Counted from the first letter of the stretch, positions 15,432 through 24,477 are shown. The stretch: 64,000 nucleotides of DNA from CATQGW01 sp965242565 (GCA_965242565.1 OZ251457.1:558001-622000), one strand, 5' to 3'. Translations and numbers: made by a program. The notes: generated by a model not told the origin, from the sequence alone.

Positions 15432-16643
15432 GTGCTTACGCTCGCGCTCCGACACCTGCTGGCCAAAAAGCTCCGCACCGCGCTGACCGTGCTCGGCTTC
15501 GGCGTCTGTGTGAACCTTTACATCGTCGTCACCACCGTGATGCGCTTCGTCACCGACGACCTCGACCGCCAGGTGCAGCGCTTCACCGGCCTGCTCTTCG
15601 TCCAGAGCCGCGGCCTCGAAGGCATGTCTGGCATCGAGTGGCCGCCGATCTCCTCCACGATCCCCGACGCCGACGCCGCAAGCGTGCTCGCCTCCGTCGC
15701 CGTCGACCGCGAGCGTTCGACCGCCGTCTCGCTCGCTGCGCTCGCGCCGCCCCCCTTCCCCACCGCGCCGCCCGAAGCGCTACTCGTCGGCATCGAGCCG
15801 GGCCGCGAGCATGTCTTCCTCGCCGGTGCCGGCGCGATCTCCGGACGCGCCGACTTCGCCGGACAAGCGCCCGACGCCCAATGCCCGCCCGCCGTGTTCG
15901 GTGTGCTCGCCGCCCGCCACTTCGCCTCCGCCGCCAGCGCCACGACCGAAGTCCCCTCGCCCGTCGGCCCCATCGCCCTGGCCGCGGTGGGGAGTCGCGT
16001 GCCCGTGCGCGGCTGCGAATTCGAGGTGCAGGGCATCATCGAGCCCGAAACCAACCAGCTGCTCCGCTCCGCCGTCATGGTCCCCATCGAATCCGCCCGC
16101 GCCATCCTGCGTCAGCCTGACGCCGTCACCGCGCTGATGCTCTCGCCCACCCGCGCCTCCGAAATCGACTCGCTCCAGCGCGAGATCGAGACCCAGCACC
16201 CCTCGCTGATGGTGATCAGCGACCGCCAGCTTGCGGCCAACGCGCGCCAACTGCTCGACCGCGTCAACCAACTCTTCAGCGTCGTCCGCTGGACCTCCGT
16301 CGCCGTCGCCGCGCTGCTGATCGCCATCGTCATGTTCGTCTCCGTGCTCGAACGCACCCGCGAGCTCGGCACGCTCCGCGCGATCGGTGCCTCCGCTCGC
16401 GCCATCGTCTCCATGATCCTCTGCGAATCCGCCGGCATCGCCGCCTCCGGTGCGGCCGTCGGGCTGCCCCTCTCGCGCATCGTGATCCGCCAGGCGCTCG
16501 GCCCCGACGCCGCCGGCATCCGCAGCCGTCGCATTGAGCTTGGCGCAGCCGTGATCCTCGCTGCCTGCGGACTGCTCGCCGCCCTGCTGCCCGCCGCCCG
16601 CGCCGTCCGCATCGACCCCATCGAGGCGCTCCGCTATGAGTGA
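15432..16643 (+). CDS. ABC transporter permease, FtsX/MacB/LolC type
   Basis: A 403-residue permease: one N-terminal helix (about 13-38, LRTALTVLGFGVCVNLYIVV), a large extracytoplasmic domain (about 40-280), then three helices. The first is near 286-306 (SVAVAALLIAIVMFVSVL), followed by the family box ERTRELGTLRAIGAS. It ends with the usual IDPIEALRYE. It works with the ATPase encoded immediately downstream (8-nt overlap) in lipoprotein or peptide export. GTG start. Confidence 0.88.
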   Translation: MLTLALRHLLAKKLRTALTVLGFGVCVNLYIVVTTVMRFVTDDLDRQVQRFTGLLFVQSRGLEGMSGIEWPPISSTIPDADAASVLASVAVDRERSTAVSLAALAPPPFPTAPPEALLVGIEPGREHVFLAGAGAISGRADFAGQAPDAQCPPAVFGVLAARHFASAASATTEVPSPVGPIALAAVGSRVPVRGCEFEVQGIIEPETNQLLRSAVMVPIESARAILRQPDAVTALMLSPTRASEIDSLQREIETQHPSLMVISDRQLAANARQLLDRVNQLFSVVRWTSVAVAALLIAIVMFVSVLERTRELGTLRAIGASARAIVSMILCESAGIAASGAAVGLPLSRIVIRQALGPDAAGIRSRRIELGAAVILAACGLLAALLPAARAVRIDPIEALRYE

Positions 16644-17382
16644 CCCACCCAAAACCCGCCACGCTCCCGACGCCGCCGATCGCCCCGAGCCGCTGCTCTC
16701 CGCCCGCAACCTCGCCCGCGTCTACCGCGTCGGCGCGCAAACCGTCGACGCCCTGCGCGGCGTCAACCTCGACATCCACGCCGGCGATTTCATCGCCATC
16801 GCCGGCCCCAGCGGCAGCGGCAAATCCACCCTGCTGCACCTGCTCGGCCTGATCGACTCCCCCACCGGCGGCGAACTGCGCGTGCGCGGACGCCCCGCCC
16901 ACGCGCTCGGCCTCGAACGCCGCGCCTCTCTCCGCCTCGGCACGCTCGGCTTCGTCTTTCAGGCCTTCAACCTGCTGCAAATGCTCACCGCCCGCCAGAA
17001 CGTCGAAATCGCTCTCGCGCTTGCCGGCGTCGGACGCCGCGACCGCCGCGACCGCGCCCGCCAGCTGCTCGAATCCGTCGGGCTCGGCCAGCGCCTCAAC
17101 CACCGCCCCGTCCAACTCTCCGGCGGCGAGCGCCAGCGCGTCGCCATCGCCCGCGCGCTCGCTAACAACCCCGACATCGTGCTCGCCGACGAACCGACCG
17201 GCAACCTCGACTCCCGCACCGGCCGGGAAATCGTCGACCTGCTCCAGCAGCTGAACGCCGCCGGCCAAACCATCGTGATGGTCACCCACAACATGGAAAT
17301 CGCCCGCCGCGCCGGCCGCCTCTTCCTCATGCGCGACGGCCAAATCAGCGAAACCACCCCCGCCGCCCTCGACGCCGAGTAG
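16636..17382 (+). CDS. ABC transporter ATP-binding protein, LolD/MacB type
   Basis: A 248-residue ATPase. Walker A GPSGSGKST, Q-loop FVFQAFNLL, signature LSGGERQRVAIARAL, Walker B IVLADEPTGNLDS and switch His VTHN are all present and intact. It pairs with the overlapping FtsX-type permease. No periplasmic adaptor is encoded nearby, so the substrate is unknown. Confidence 0.93.
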   Translation: MSDPPKTRHAPDAADRPEPLLSARNLARVYRVGAQTVDALRGVNLDIHAGDFIAIAGPSGSGKSTLLHLLGLIDSPTGGELRVRGRPAHALGLERRASLRLGTLGFVFQAFNLLQMLTARQNVEIALALAGVGRRDRRDRARQLLESVGLGQRLNHRPVQLSGGERQRVAIARALANNPDIVLADEPTGNLDSRTGREIVDLLQQLNAAGQTIVMVTHNMEIARRAGRLFLMRDGQISETTPAALDAE

Positions 17383-17391
17383 CCCCCTCCC

Positions 17392-17445
17392 AAATCGCCC
17401 CCCTATGCAGGGGGGCTGTCTGCGAAGCAGACTGGGGGGTCGGCC
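17392..17445. repeat. Family-1 interspersed palindromic repeat
   Basis: C6-TATGCA-G6 hairpin followed by CTGTCTGCGAAGCAGACTGGGGGGTCGGCC. Ten bases after the ABC ATPase stop; could serve as its terminator. Confidence 0.75.
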
Positions 17446-17518
17446 TCCGCCCCCACACCCCCCAACCCAAACCCCCGCACGCTCTACCCTACCCGCAGCC
17501 CAACCGAGGAGACGCGCC

Positions 17519-17998
17519 ATGCCCCATGACATGCCCGACTTCTGGGAAGACGCCGCCCAGCTGATCCGCGCCGCCCCCATTGCCTTCCTCGCCACCGCGC
17601 GCCGCGATCAGCCCTACGTGCGCGCCGTCACCCCCGCCTGGGTTGGCCCGCGCGCCTATATCGCCGCCTCCCAAGACAGCCCCATGACCCGCCAGATCGC
17701 CGCCAACCCACGCATCGAACTGCTGCACTGGACGCCCGACTTCCGCCACCTCCATGTCGCCGGGCTCGCCGAACTGCGCCCCGGCGCCGATGTTGCCGAC
17801 TTTGAAGACCAATTCCCCTACCCGCTCGACGACTTCTTCGCCGCCGATCGCAGCGATATGTCGCTGATCGTCCTCACCCCCCGCCGCATGATCTTCACCA
17901 CGCTCGCCGATATGGCCGCCGACCGCCCCCCGCGCATCTGGCGCGCCGGCGACGAAGCCCAACCCAACGCCGCGAACACGGAAGGACCCGCAACATGA
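17519..17998 (+). CDS. FMN/F420-type split-barrel (pyridoxamine oxidase-like) protein
   Basis: A 159-residue split beta-barrel protein (AAPIAFLATARRDQPYVRAV...WVGPRAYIAASQDSPMTRQI). These bind FMN, F420 or haem, and F420 is made by this organism (cofD-cofC at 55.4-57 kb). The C-terminus LIVLTPRRMIFTT resembles general-stress FMN-binding proteins. ATG start preceded by GAGGAG. Its stop overlaps the next start (ATGA), so it is coupled to the formyltransferase. Confidence 0.75.
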   Translation: MPHDMPDFWEDAAQLIRAAPIAFLATARRDQPYVRAVTPAWVGPRAYIAASQDSPMTRQIAANPRIELLHWTPDFRHLHVAGLAELRPGADVADFEDQFPYPLDDFFAADRSDMSLIVLTPRRMIFTTLADMAADRPPRIWRAGDEAQPNAANTEGPAT

Positions 17999-18936
17999 GA
18001 ATCGCACTGATCGGCCAGGCTCCCTTCGGCGCAGCCGTCTTTGAGCGGCTCGTCGAAGACGGCCACGAAATCGTCGGCGTCTTCACCCCGCCGGAGCGCG
18101 AGGGCGGACGCCCCGATCCGCTTGCCCAGGCCGCCCGCGACGCCGGCATTGCGCTCCACCAGCCGCGCCGCTGGCAGCGCCGCGGCGAGGTCGATGAGGA
18201 TGTCTGCGCCGCCTACGAGGCGACCAACCCCGAGCTGAACGTGATGGCGTTCGTAACGCAGATCATCCCCAGCCGGGTGCTGGAGTTCCCGCCGCTGAAG
18301 ACGATTCAGTATCACCCGTCGATGCTGCCCAAACACCGTGGCCGCTCGGCAATTAACCACGCCATCGTCGAGGGCGACACGATGACCGGCGTGACCATCT
18401 TCTGGGTGGATGAGGGCCTCGACACCGGCCCGATCCTGCTCCAGGTACCCGTCGAAATCGGGCCCGACGACACGATCAACTCGCTCTACCGCGACAAGCT
18501 CTTCCCGCTCGGCGTGCAGGCGATGTCCGACGCCGTCAAGCTGGTGGCCGCCGGCCAGGCCCCGCGCCACCGGCAGGTCGAGGACGACATGACCTATGAG
18601 GGCCCGTGGGAGGGCGATATCGCCCAGATCGACTTCACCCGGCCCGCCCAGCAGGTCCACAACCTGATCCGCGGCAGCGACCGCGCACCCGGCGCCTGGA
18701 GCACGATCAACGGCGAAAAAGTAACGCTCTACGGCTCCAGCCTTGCGGGCGCCGCCGGCGCAGCGGGTGCGGTCGTGGGCGTGAACGACGACGGCGTCAC
18801 CATCGCCTGCGCCGAAGGCGCAGTGCAAGTCGACTTGGTCCGCGACGCCTCCGGCCAGCGCCTGGCAGCCTCCGAGTGGGCCTCAGCCGCCAACATCGCC
18901 CCCGGCGCAACCTTCAACCGCACCAACCCGGACTAA
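17995..18936 (+). CDS. Formyltransferase-fold protein, 10-formyl-THF hydrolase-domain type
   Basis: A 313-residue two-domain protein. The N-terminal formyltransferase domain (MRIALIGQAPFGAAVF) has the catalytic block QYHPSMLPKHRGRSAINHA and the following VDEGLDTGPILLQ. The C-terminal OB-like domain starts near YEGPWEGDIAQIDF. The order and spacing, including TYEG and IRGSDRAPGAW, match the hydrolase domain of 10-formyltetrahydrofolate dehydrogenase more closely than methionyl-tRNA formyltransferase. It probably hydrolyses or transfers a formyl group from 10-formyl-THF. Coupled to the FMN split-barrel gene upstream. Confidence 0.8.
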   Translation: MRIALIGQAPFGAAVFERLVEDGHEIVGVFTPPEREGGRPDPLAQAARDAGIALHQPRRWQRRGEVDEDVCAAYEATNPELNVMAFVTQIIPSRVLEFPPLKTIQYHPSMLPKHRGRSAINHAIVEGDTMTGVTIFWVDEGLDTGPILLQVPVEIGPDDTINSLYRDKLFPLGVQAMSDAVKLVAAGQAPRHRQVEDDMTYEGPWEGDIAQIDFTRPAQQVHNLIRGSDRAPGAWSTINGEKVTLYGSSLAGAAGAAGAVVGVNDDGVTIACAEGAVQVDLVRDASGQRLAASEWASAANIAPGATFNRTNPD

Positions 18937-18984
18937 CGACGCCTACCGCCGACCCAACCTCTCTTCCCATCGCAGGCGGCGATC

Positions 18985-19180
18985 CGCCCTCTTCCCTCAT
19001 CATGGGTGACCCTCCTTCCCCTCTTCCCCCCCCCGTCGCGAGGATCCCTGTTCCACTCTCCCCTATCGCGGGGATCCCTGTTCCTTTCTCCCCCCGTCGC
19101 GGGGGGAGACACAGAGGGGGCTCCGCAATCGCCCCCCTACGCAGGGGGGCTGTCGCGCAGCGACTGGGGGGTCGGCCGCC
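18985..19180. repeat. Compound cluster of family-1 repeats
   Basis: Several degenerate copies of the C-run-(G)TCGC-G-run unit, including CCTATCGCGGGGATCCCTGTTCC variants, then a full copy with C6-TACGCA-G6 and CTGTCGCGCAGCGACTGGGGGGTCGG. No gene is seen between the formyltransferase and the FmdB gene (18937-19309). Confidence 0.7.
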
Positions 19181-19225
19181 CCGCCACGGCCACCGCCTTT
19201 TCTCCCCTCCCCCCTCCCCCCTACG

Positions 19226-19282
19226 TGTCCGAGTTGCGGACCTGCGGCACGAAACGGAGGCGGAAGCCGCCTGCGCAAGAGG
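19226..19282. repeat. Dispersed repeat (copy 1) ending GGAAGCCGCCTGCGCAA
   Basis: The stretch tgtccgagttgcggacctgc...ggaagccgcctgcgcaa is matched closely by 31062-31119. Not part of any conserved gene. Confidence 0.5.
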
Positions 19283-19309
19283 CCATCTTCAGCGGTGGTG
19301 CGCCCCACG

Positions 19310-19606
19310 CTACGTCGCGTCCTGCACCCGCTTGCCCGAATCCACCAGCCCAGCGAACCGCGTCCGACTCAGCGGATCGTTCCGCGCCGCCTTCTCCCAC
19401 GCCGCATCCACCATCTTGGCGTATTTGGGGTGCATCTCGCGCATCTTCGTCTTCTCGTCCTTGATGAACGCCGAGCGCGCGATCAGCCGTTCCACCCGCC
19501 CCCCGTCGTCGCACGCCTCGCAGGGCGGCGCATCGGCCCCAATCTGCCGCTGGAACTTCTCAAACTCCGCCCCGCACGCCCGACAGGCGTATTCGTAGAT
19601 CGGCAT
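19310..19606 (-). CDS. FmdB-family zinc-ribbon protein
   Basis: A 98-residue protein. The N-terminus MPIYEYACRACGAEF, with a second PPCEACDDGG pair, forms the FmdB/CxxC zinc ribbon; a helical charged tail follows (IKDEKTKMREMHPKYAKM). FmdB proteins are putative regulators with no firm function. Divergent from htpX. Confidence 0.85.
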   Translation of the reverse strand: MPIYEYACRACGAEFEKFQRQIGADAPPCEACDDGGRVERLIARSAFIKDEKTKMREMHPKYAKMVDAAWEKAARNDPLSRTRFAGLVDSGKRVQDAT

Positions 19607-19701
19607 CGTCGCCTCCTCAGCCGCGCGCCGGCGGCAATGCGCCGCGCGCCTGCCCTGATGGTACGCTCATCCCAACTCCTGCGTGAATGAGAGGGGTCCC
19701 G

Positions 19702-20607
19702 ATGGGCGGCTACGGCGTGCGAACCGTGTTCCTGATGGTGCTGATGGCCGGCCTGCTGATGGTCATCGGCTACGCCATCGGCGGCACGCTCTGGTTGACC
19801 ATCTTCGGCGTGATCGCCATCGCGATGAACTTCTTCTCCTTCTGGAAGTCCGACTCGATCATCCGCACGGCGATGGGCGCGCAGGAGGTGACGCCCCAAC
19901 AGCAGCCGATGCTGCACCGCATCGTCGAGCGCGCCGCCGTCGACGCCCAGCTGCCCAAGCCCAAAATCTACCTCGTCGACACGCCCGTGCCCAACGCCTT
20001 CGCCACCGGGCGCAGCCCCAACCACGCCGCCGTCGCCGCCACCACCGGCATCATGAGCATCCTCACCGAGCGCGAGCTGGCTGGCGTAATGGCGCACGAA
20101 CTCGCCCACGTCAAGAACCGCGACACGCTCTGGAGCACGATGGTCGCCATGATGGCCTCCATTGTGATGCTCGTCGCCATGGTCGCCAAATTCTCCCTGA
20201 TGATGGCCTTTCTCTTCGGCGGCATGGGCGGCAACAACGAGGAAGGCGGCGGCGTCGGACACCTCGCCGCCGCGCTGGTGCTCGCCTTCGTCGCACCCGT
20301 CATCGCCGGGATGATCCAGATGGCCGTCAGCCGCCAGCGCGAGTACGGCGCCGACGAGATGGGCGCGCGCAACTCGCGCGACCCGCACGCCCTCGCCAGC
20401 GCGCTAACCAAGCTCCAGGCCGCTAGCCAGGCGCCGCAGGTGCGCCACGCCGCCGAGGAAATGGCCACCGCCGAGTTCGCCAACCACCTCTTCATCGTCA
20501 ACCCGCTCGCCGGCGGCCCCGGCAAGTGGTTCAGCAGCCACCCGCCCACCGAAGACCGCGTAGAGCGCCTCCGCCAACTGGGCCGCGAAATCGGCCAGAT
20601 TTTCTGA
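19702..20607 (+). CDS. htpX: HtpX-type M48 zinc metalloprotease
   Basis: A 301-residue membrane protease for quality control of membrane proteins. Two N-terminal helices, then the catalytic HELAH at about 132-136 followed by KNRDT. Two helices around residues 150-215 bracket a short Gly-rich loop (FGGMGGNNEEGGG), and the third zinc ligand is in QREYGADEMG. It ends with SSHPPTEDRVERL, as in HtpX. The ATG at 19702 is chosen because GAGAGGGG lies 5 nt upstream; an ATG at 19687 is also in frame. Confidence 0.92.
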   Translation: MGGYGVRTVFLMVLMAGLLMVIGYAIGGTLWLTIFGVIAIAMNFFSFWKSDSIIRTAMGAQEVTPQQQPMLHRIVERAAVDAQLPKPKIYLVDTPVPNAFATGRSPNHAAVAATTGIMSILTERELAGVMAHELAHVKNRDTLWSTMVAMMASIVMLVAMVAKFSLMMAFLFGGMGGNNEEGGGVGHLAAALVLAFVAPVIAGMIQMAVSRQREYGADEMGARNSRDPHALASALTKLQAASQAPQVRHAAEEMATAEFANHLFIVNPLAGGPGKWFSSHPPTEDRVERLRQLGREIGQIF

Positions 20608-20631
20608 GTCAAGGCCCTCGCGCAACCGCCC

Positions 20632-20692
20632 TGTCGGCTCCGAATCGCACCTCCACGCAGAGGGCTGTCGCTTCCGGAGACTGGGGCTGCCG
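20632..20692. repeat. Family-1 interspersed palindromic repeat, degenerate
   Basis: GAATCGCACCTCCACGCAGAGGGCTGTCGCTTCCGGAGACTGGGGCTGCC: the same order of modules as the other copies but with eroded C and G runs. Lies between htpX and its decayed paralogue. Confidence 0.5.
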
Positions 20693-20778
20693 CCATGCCT
20701 CCCGATCTCCACCTCCTAAATCCGCAAGATCGCATTTATCCTCCCATCTACGCCGGAACAACGGAACCGAATACTCGG

Positions 20779-21629
20779 ATGCGCTCTCTACCTCTCGCCG
20801 TACTCATCCTCGGCGGGATCATCACGATCGGCGTGGCAATCGGCGGCGCGCTGCCGATCGTGGCGACAGCAAGCATCGCCTCCGCTTTGGCGCCATTGCC
20901 TGGTGGGGCGGGCCGTGGATCGTCGCCCGTCGGATTGGCGCGCGACCATTTGCCGGCAGCGAATCGCCTGCGCTGGCGCGCGTCAGCGCGACGGTCCAGG
21001 CGGAGGGTGGGGATTTCACTGTCCTCCGCGCCGAGTCGCTGATGCCCAACGCTGTTGCGCTCGGCGACGGCCGAATCGTACTGAGCGACGGCCTGCTGCA
21101 AGCGCTGAGCGAAGACGAGTTGGCGGCCGTACTGCGCCATCTGCGTGCGCGTCCCGCCGTCCGCAGCGACACCGCAGCCGCAACGCTGCTCCTGCCGGTC
21201 ATGCTTGTCGCCGCGCTGCTGAAATCGCTGCTAATGGTTTTCGTCGCGTTCTCGCAATCCGAAGTAGAGGGCGGCGCTGTCGGGGAAGCACAGAGCATCG
21301 GCGTAGTGATCGCCGGCTTCGTCGCCGGACCGCTTGCCCGCCTCCTGTTGCTGTTGGGCGCGGCCCGCGCCGCGATCTACTCCGCCGACAGCGCTGCAGC
21401 GCCCCTCGCGCTACAGCAGGACGCGCTGGTCGGATCACTCGGAAGAATCGACACCCGATTCCGACCTCCGATCGTTTTCGCATCCGCCCGTTACAGCCTC
21501 ATCTCCCTCTTCTGGAACCACCTCTTCTTCGCCAGCCCGCTCGACTACACCCCACTCCAACGCTTCGCCGTGCTCCCTCCGTCCCGCACGCGCATTGACC
21601 GGCTCCGCGAAGGCGGTCAGCACCGCTGA
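20779..21629 (+). pseudogene. Decayed HtpX-like (M48) paralogue
   Basis: The start ATG at 20779 gives MRSLPLAVLILGGIITIGVA (a membrane helix like that of HtpX). The homologous frame then switches near 20885, continuing as RFGAIAWWGGPWIVARR, RAESLMPNAVALGDGRIVLS, LSEDELAAVLRHLRARPAVRSDT. This aligns with HtpX segments NAFATGRSPNHAAV and ERELAGVMAHELAHVKNRDT of the intact neighbour. The HEXXH zinc motif has become RHLRA, and the C-terminus keeps a PPSRTRIDRL end like HtpX's TEDRVERL. Frameshift plus lost active site indicate decay after tandem duplication. A catalytically dead but expressed protein is less likely. Confidence 0.65.
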
Positions 21630-21645
21630 CGCCTATGCTGCGCAC

Positions 21646-22131
21646 ATGCCCGACGACATAGACAACGACTCGGACATGCGCCTGTACTTAGAAGAGGTGC
21701 GGTGGCGTCGCGACGATCAGATCGAGCGGAGCCGCAGTCTGGACCAAAAGCTTGCGACCATGTTCGCGCTCAACGCCGTGGTACTGGCGGTGTTCGCGGC
21801 CTCGATCTCTCTCAGCGGCAGTGCATACCCGCCGGCGGCGAACAGCCTGCTGTACGCAGCGTTCGCGGTCTTCGCCGCGAACGTCGTGCTCTCAGCGCTC
21901 GCCTACGGCGTCTCGGGCTGGAACCGGCGGCCCAGCTTGCTCACGCTGAGATTGCATCTGAGCAGCTACAGCGAAGATGCCATGATCGAGTGGACAGCGA
22001 ACGAGATCTACGCGGAGCTTGAGTCCAATGAGCGGATGGTGCGCCGCAAGGCCGCCCTTGTGAGCTTGTCGATCTCGCTGTCGGTGACGACGATTCTATT
22101 GATCGGCGTCACCGTGATCGTGTCATTGTGA
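21646..22131 (+). CDS. Three-helix membrane protein, paralogue 1 (S-2TM/SLATT-like layout)
   Basis: A 161-residue protein: an N-terminal amphipathic part (RDDQIERSRSLDQKLATMF), two adjacent membrane helices (about 36-57 and 64-88), a cytoplasmic stretch of about 45 residues (PSLLTLRLHLSSYSEDAMIEW, ANEIYAELESNERMVRRK) and a final helix (137-161). Two paralogues lie at 37477 and 38301. Membrane domains of this shape occur in SLATT/S-2TM and Pycsar-type effectors of defence systems, but homology is not established and no nucleotide-sensing partner is present. Its 3' end overlaps by 9 nt a convergent small gene. Function unknown. Confidence 0.65.
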   Translation: MPDDIDNDSDMRLYLEEVRWRRDDQIERSRSLDQKLATMFALNAVVLAVFAASISLSGSAYPPAANSLLYAAFAVFAANVVLSALAYGVSGWNRRPSLLTLRLHLSSYSEDAMIEWTANEIYAELESNERMVRRKAALVSLSISLSVTTILLIGVTVIVSL

Positions 22132-22344
22132 GTCGGGCGTCGCCGAATCGAGTTGGGCCGGGTCCTCAGCAACCTGCCGCCAGTTCCGCGGATCCGTCTT
22201 TCGGTAGGGAAACCCGTCCGTCACCCAGTCCGACGGACCCGGTGGCGGGATCCGGCGCTTCTCGACGGGCGCCTTGGCCGATCGTCTTGACTCCTCGGTT
22301 GGAGAGTCGTCGCGCCTGCGCGCGGCTTTGTCTGTGTTCGCCAT
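22123..22344 (-). CDS. Small basic protein with PPPGP motif, convergent to membrane paralogue 1
   Basis: A 73-residue Arg/Lys/Asp-rich protein, probably disordered, with RRIPPPGPSDWVTDG in the middle and an acidic C-terminus (AEDPAQLDSATPDSQ). AGGAG sits 6 nt before the ATG at 22344. It overlaps the 3' end of the membrane-protein gene. The PPPGP motif recurs in small proteins beside the other paralogues (38836, 39023; a shorter form at 38015). Function unknown. Confidence 0.6.
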   Translation of the reverse strand: MANTDKAARRRDDSPTEESRRSAKAPVEKRRIPPPGPSDWVTDGFPYRKTDPRNWRQVAEDPAQLDSATPDSQ

Positions 22345-22447
22345 CGTTCGCTCCTGACACCAATGTACCAAATCGAGAGGCGTCTCGTAAAGACTGCCCG
22401 TCTGCACGAGCGAGAGCGACCCAACCATCGCCAACTTCCACCGCCCC

Positions 22448-24376
22448 TCATTCTCCTCGCAGGCTCTCCCGCATCCGCTCCCATGCGGCTCGGGCCTCCT
22501 CCACCGAACCCTCGTCCTCGATTGTTGAGATGTCACCGGGATCGCGATCCAGCGTGACGGCCTTCAGGACTCGGCGCATGATTTTGCCGGAGCGGGTTTT
22601 GGGGAGCGCGTCAACGAAGTTGAGCTCGCCGATCACCGCCACGGGGCCCAGCTCGCCGCGCACCGTTTGCAGGACCTCCCTGCGCAACTCATCCGAACCC
22701 TCGTTGCCCGCCTTCAGCACCACGAACGCCGAGATCACCTCGCCGCGCAGCTCGTCGGGGCGCCCCGTCACGCCCGCTTCGGCCACCGCGCTGTGGCGCA
22801 GGATGGCGCTCTCCACCTCGATCGTCCCGATCCGGTGAGCGGCGATCTTGATGATCTCGTCGGCCCGCCCGCTGAACCAGACATAACCATCCCCATCGAC
22901 CGATGTAGCGTCGCCTGTGAAATACACCCGCCGACCCGGCACCTTGTCCCAGTAGTCCGCGTTGTAGCGCTCCGGCTCGCCCCACAACTGCGCCGTGAGG
23001 CCCGGGAACGGCCGCGTAATCGCGAAAATCCCCGGCTCCCCCGCGCTCAACTCCTCGCCCTCGGTGCTCAGCACTACCCCCTCGATCCCCGGCAGCGGCA
23101 CCCCCGCCGAGCCGGGCTTGATCGGCAGCATCTGAATCCCCCACGGATTGCCGATGATCGGCCCGCCCGTCTCCGTCTGCCACATGTGATCCAGCACCGG
23201 AATCTGGTCTTCGAACAGCCCCTGCTGGAACCACTCCCAGGCCGGCGGATTGAGCACCTCGCCCGCCGAAAACACCCGCGTCAGCGAGCCCAGATCGATC
23301 CCCTCCGCGACCTCCGCGCCCGAGCGCATCAGCAGCCGAATCGCCGTCGGCGACGTGAACATCCCCGTCACGCCGTGATCCTCCACGATCCGGTAGAAGG
23401 TGCTCACATCGGGGTAGTCCAGCGCTCCCTCGAACGCGATCGTCGTCGCGCCCATCAGCAGCGGCGCGTAGACGATGTAGGAGTGCCCCACCACCCAGCC
23501 GATGTCTGAGGTCGCCCACCAGACGTCCTCGTTCTCCAGCGCGAACATCCAGTCGGCCATCGCCGCGACCCAGACCGCGTAGCCTCCGTGTGTATGCACC
23601 GCCAGCTTCGGACGCGCCGTCGTGCCCGAGGTGGCCAGGATGAAGGCCGGCTCGTTCGACTCCATCGGCTCCCATGCGCCGTCTCCGCCCTTGCCCTCGG
23701 CCAGAAACTCCTCCCAGGTCAGTTCCTTGCCCGGCGCGATCGCCGGCGAGTCCTCGCGCCGCCGCTCCACGATCACCCGCTCCACCACCTCGCCCGCGCC
23801 CTCGTTCTCCAGCGCCCCGCGCACGAAGCCGTCCAGGGGCACATCGCGCCCGCGACGGTAGGTCACATCCGTCATAAACAGGAAGCGCGCGCCCGCCATC
23901 TTCACCCGGTCCGCGATCGCTCCTGCCCCGAAGCCCGCGAAAATCACCAGGTGAATCGCGCCGATCCGCGCGCAGGCCAGCATCAGCGCGATCGCCTCGA
24001 AATTGGTCGGCATGTAGATCGCCACCCGATCGCCGCGCCGCACCCCGATCGCCCGCAGCGAGGCCGCGATCCGCTCCACCCGGCGCAGCAGCTGCGCATA
24101 GGTGAAGACCCGCTGCCCGCCCAGCTCGTCCAGCGCGATCAGCGCCGCCCGACCGCCGGCGCCCTGTTCCACCTGCGTATCCAGGCAGCCCCAGGCGATA
24201 TTCGTCTCGCCGCCGCGGAACCAGCGGAAGGCCGGCACCTCGTCGGGCGTCCACTCGAACACCCGCTCCCAGGTCGACGCCCAGGGAATCCGCTGCGCCG
24301 CCTCGCTCCAGAAGCCGTCCGGGTCATCCAGCGCCTCGCGCTGCATGCGCCGCACCACCGGGCCGACCAGATCCAT
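22448..24376 (-). CDS. AMP-forming acyl-CoA synthetase (acetyl/propionyl-CoA synthetase-like)
   Basis: A 642-residue ANL-family enzyme that adenylates a short carboxylic acid and forms its CoA thioester. P-loop ATSGTTARPK (249-257, with Ala replacing the usual Gly before Arg), FTSPTAIRLLMR, the DHMWQTETGG aspartate/aromatic block, YFTGDATSVDGDGYVWFSGR and the C-terminal PKTRSGKIMRR with catalytic Lys598. An ACAS N-terminal domain (residues 15-70) supports a short-chain substrate. ATG at 24376 preferred, with GGGAGG upstream; a TTG nine codons earlier is in frame. Divergent from the carboxylase beta gene, with which it could feed a propionate route. Confidence 0.88.
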   Translation of the reverse strand: MDLVGPVVRRMQREALDDPDGFWSEAAQRIPWASTWERVFEWTPDEVPAFRWFRGGETNIAWGCLDTQVEQGAGGRAALIALDELGGQRVFTYAQLLRRVERIAASLRAIGVRRGDRVAIYMPTNFEAIALMLACARIGAIHLVIFAGFGAGAIADRVKMAGARFLFMTDVTYRRGRDVPLDGFVRGALENEGAGEVVERVIVERRREDSPAIAPGKELTWEEFLAEGKGGDGAWEPMESNEPAFILATSGTTARPKLAVHTHGGYAVWVAAMADWMFALENEDVWWATSDIGWVVGHSYIVYAPLLMGATTIAFEGALDYPDVSTFYRIVEDHGVTGMFTSPTAIRLLMRSGAEVAEGIDLGSLTRVFSAGEVLNPPAWEWFQQGLFEDQIPVLDHMWQTETGGPIIGNPWGIQMLPIKPGSAGVPLPGIEGVVLSTEGEELSAGEPGIFAITRPFPGLTAQLWGEPERYNADYWDKVPGRRVYFTGDATSVDGDGYVWFSGRADEIIKIAAHRIGTIEVESAILRHSAVAEAGVTGRPDELRGEVISAFVVLKAGNEGSDELRREVLQTVRGELGPVAVIGELNFVDALPKTRSGKIMRRVLKAVTLDRDPGDISTIEDEGSVEEARAAWERMRESLRGE

Positions 24377-24477
24377 GACCGCCTCCCAATCTCCCGCGCG
24401 CAATAGCGTATGCGGAGGCTACCAGCAGTCGGGCCGCGCTACGCGCAGTTCCGGCGCAGCGGCGGGGAGCGGAGCAG

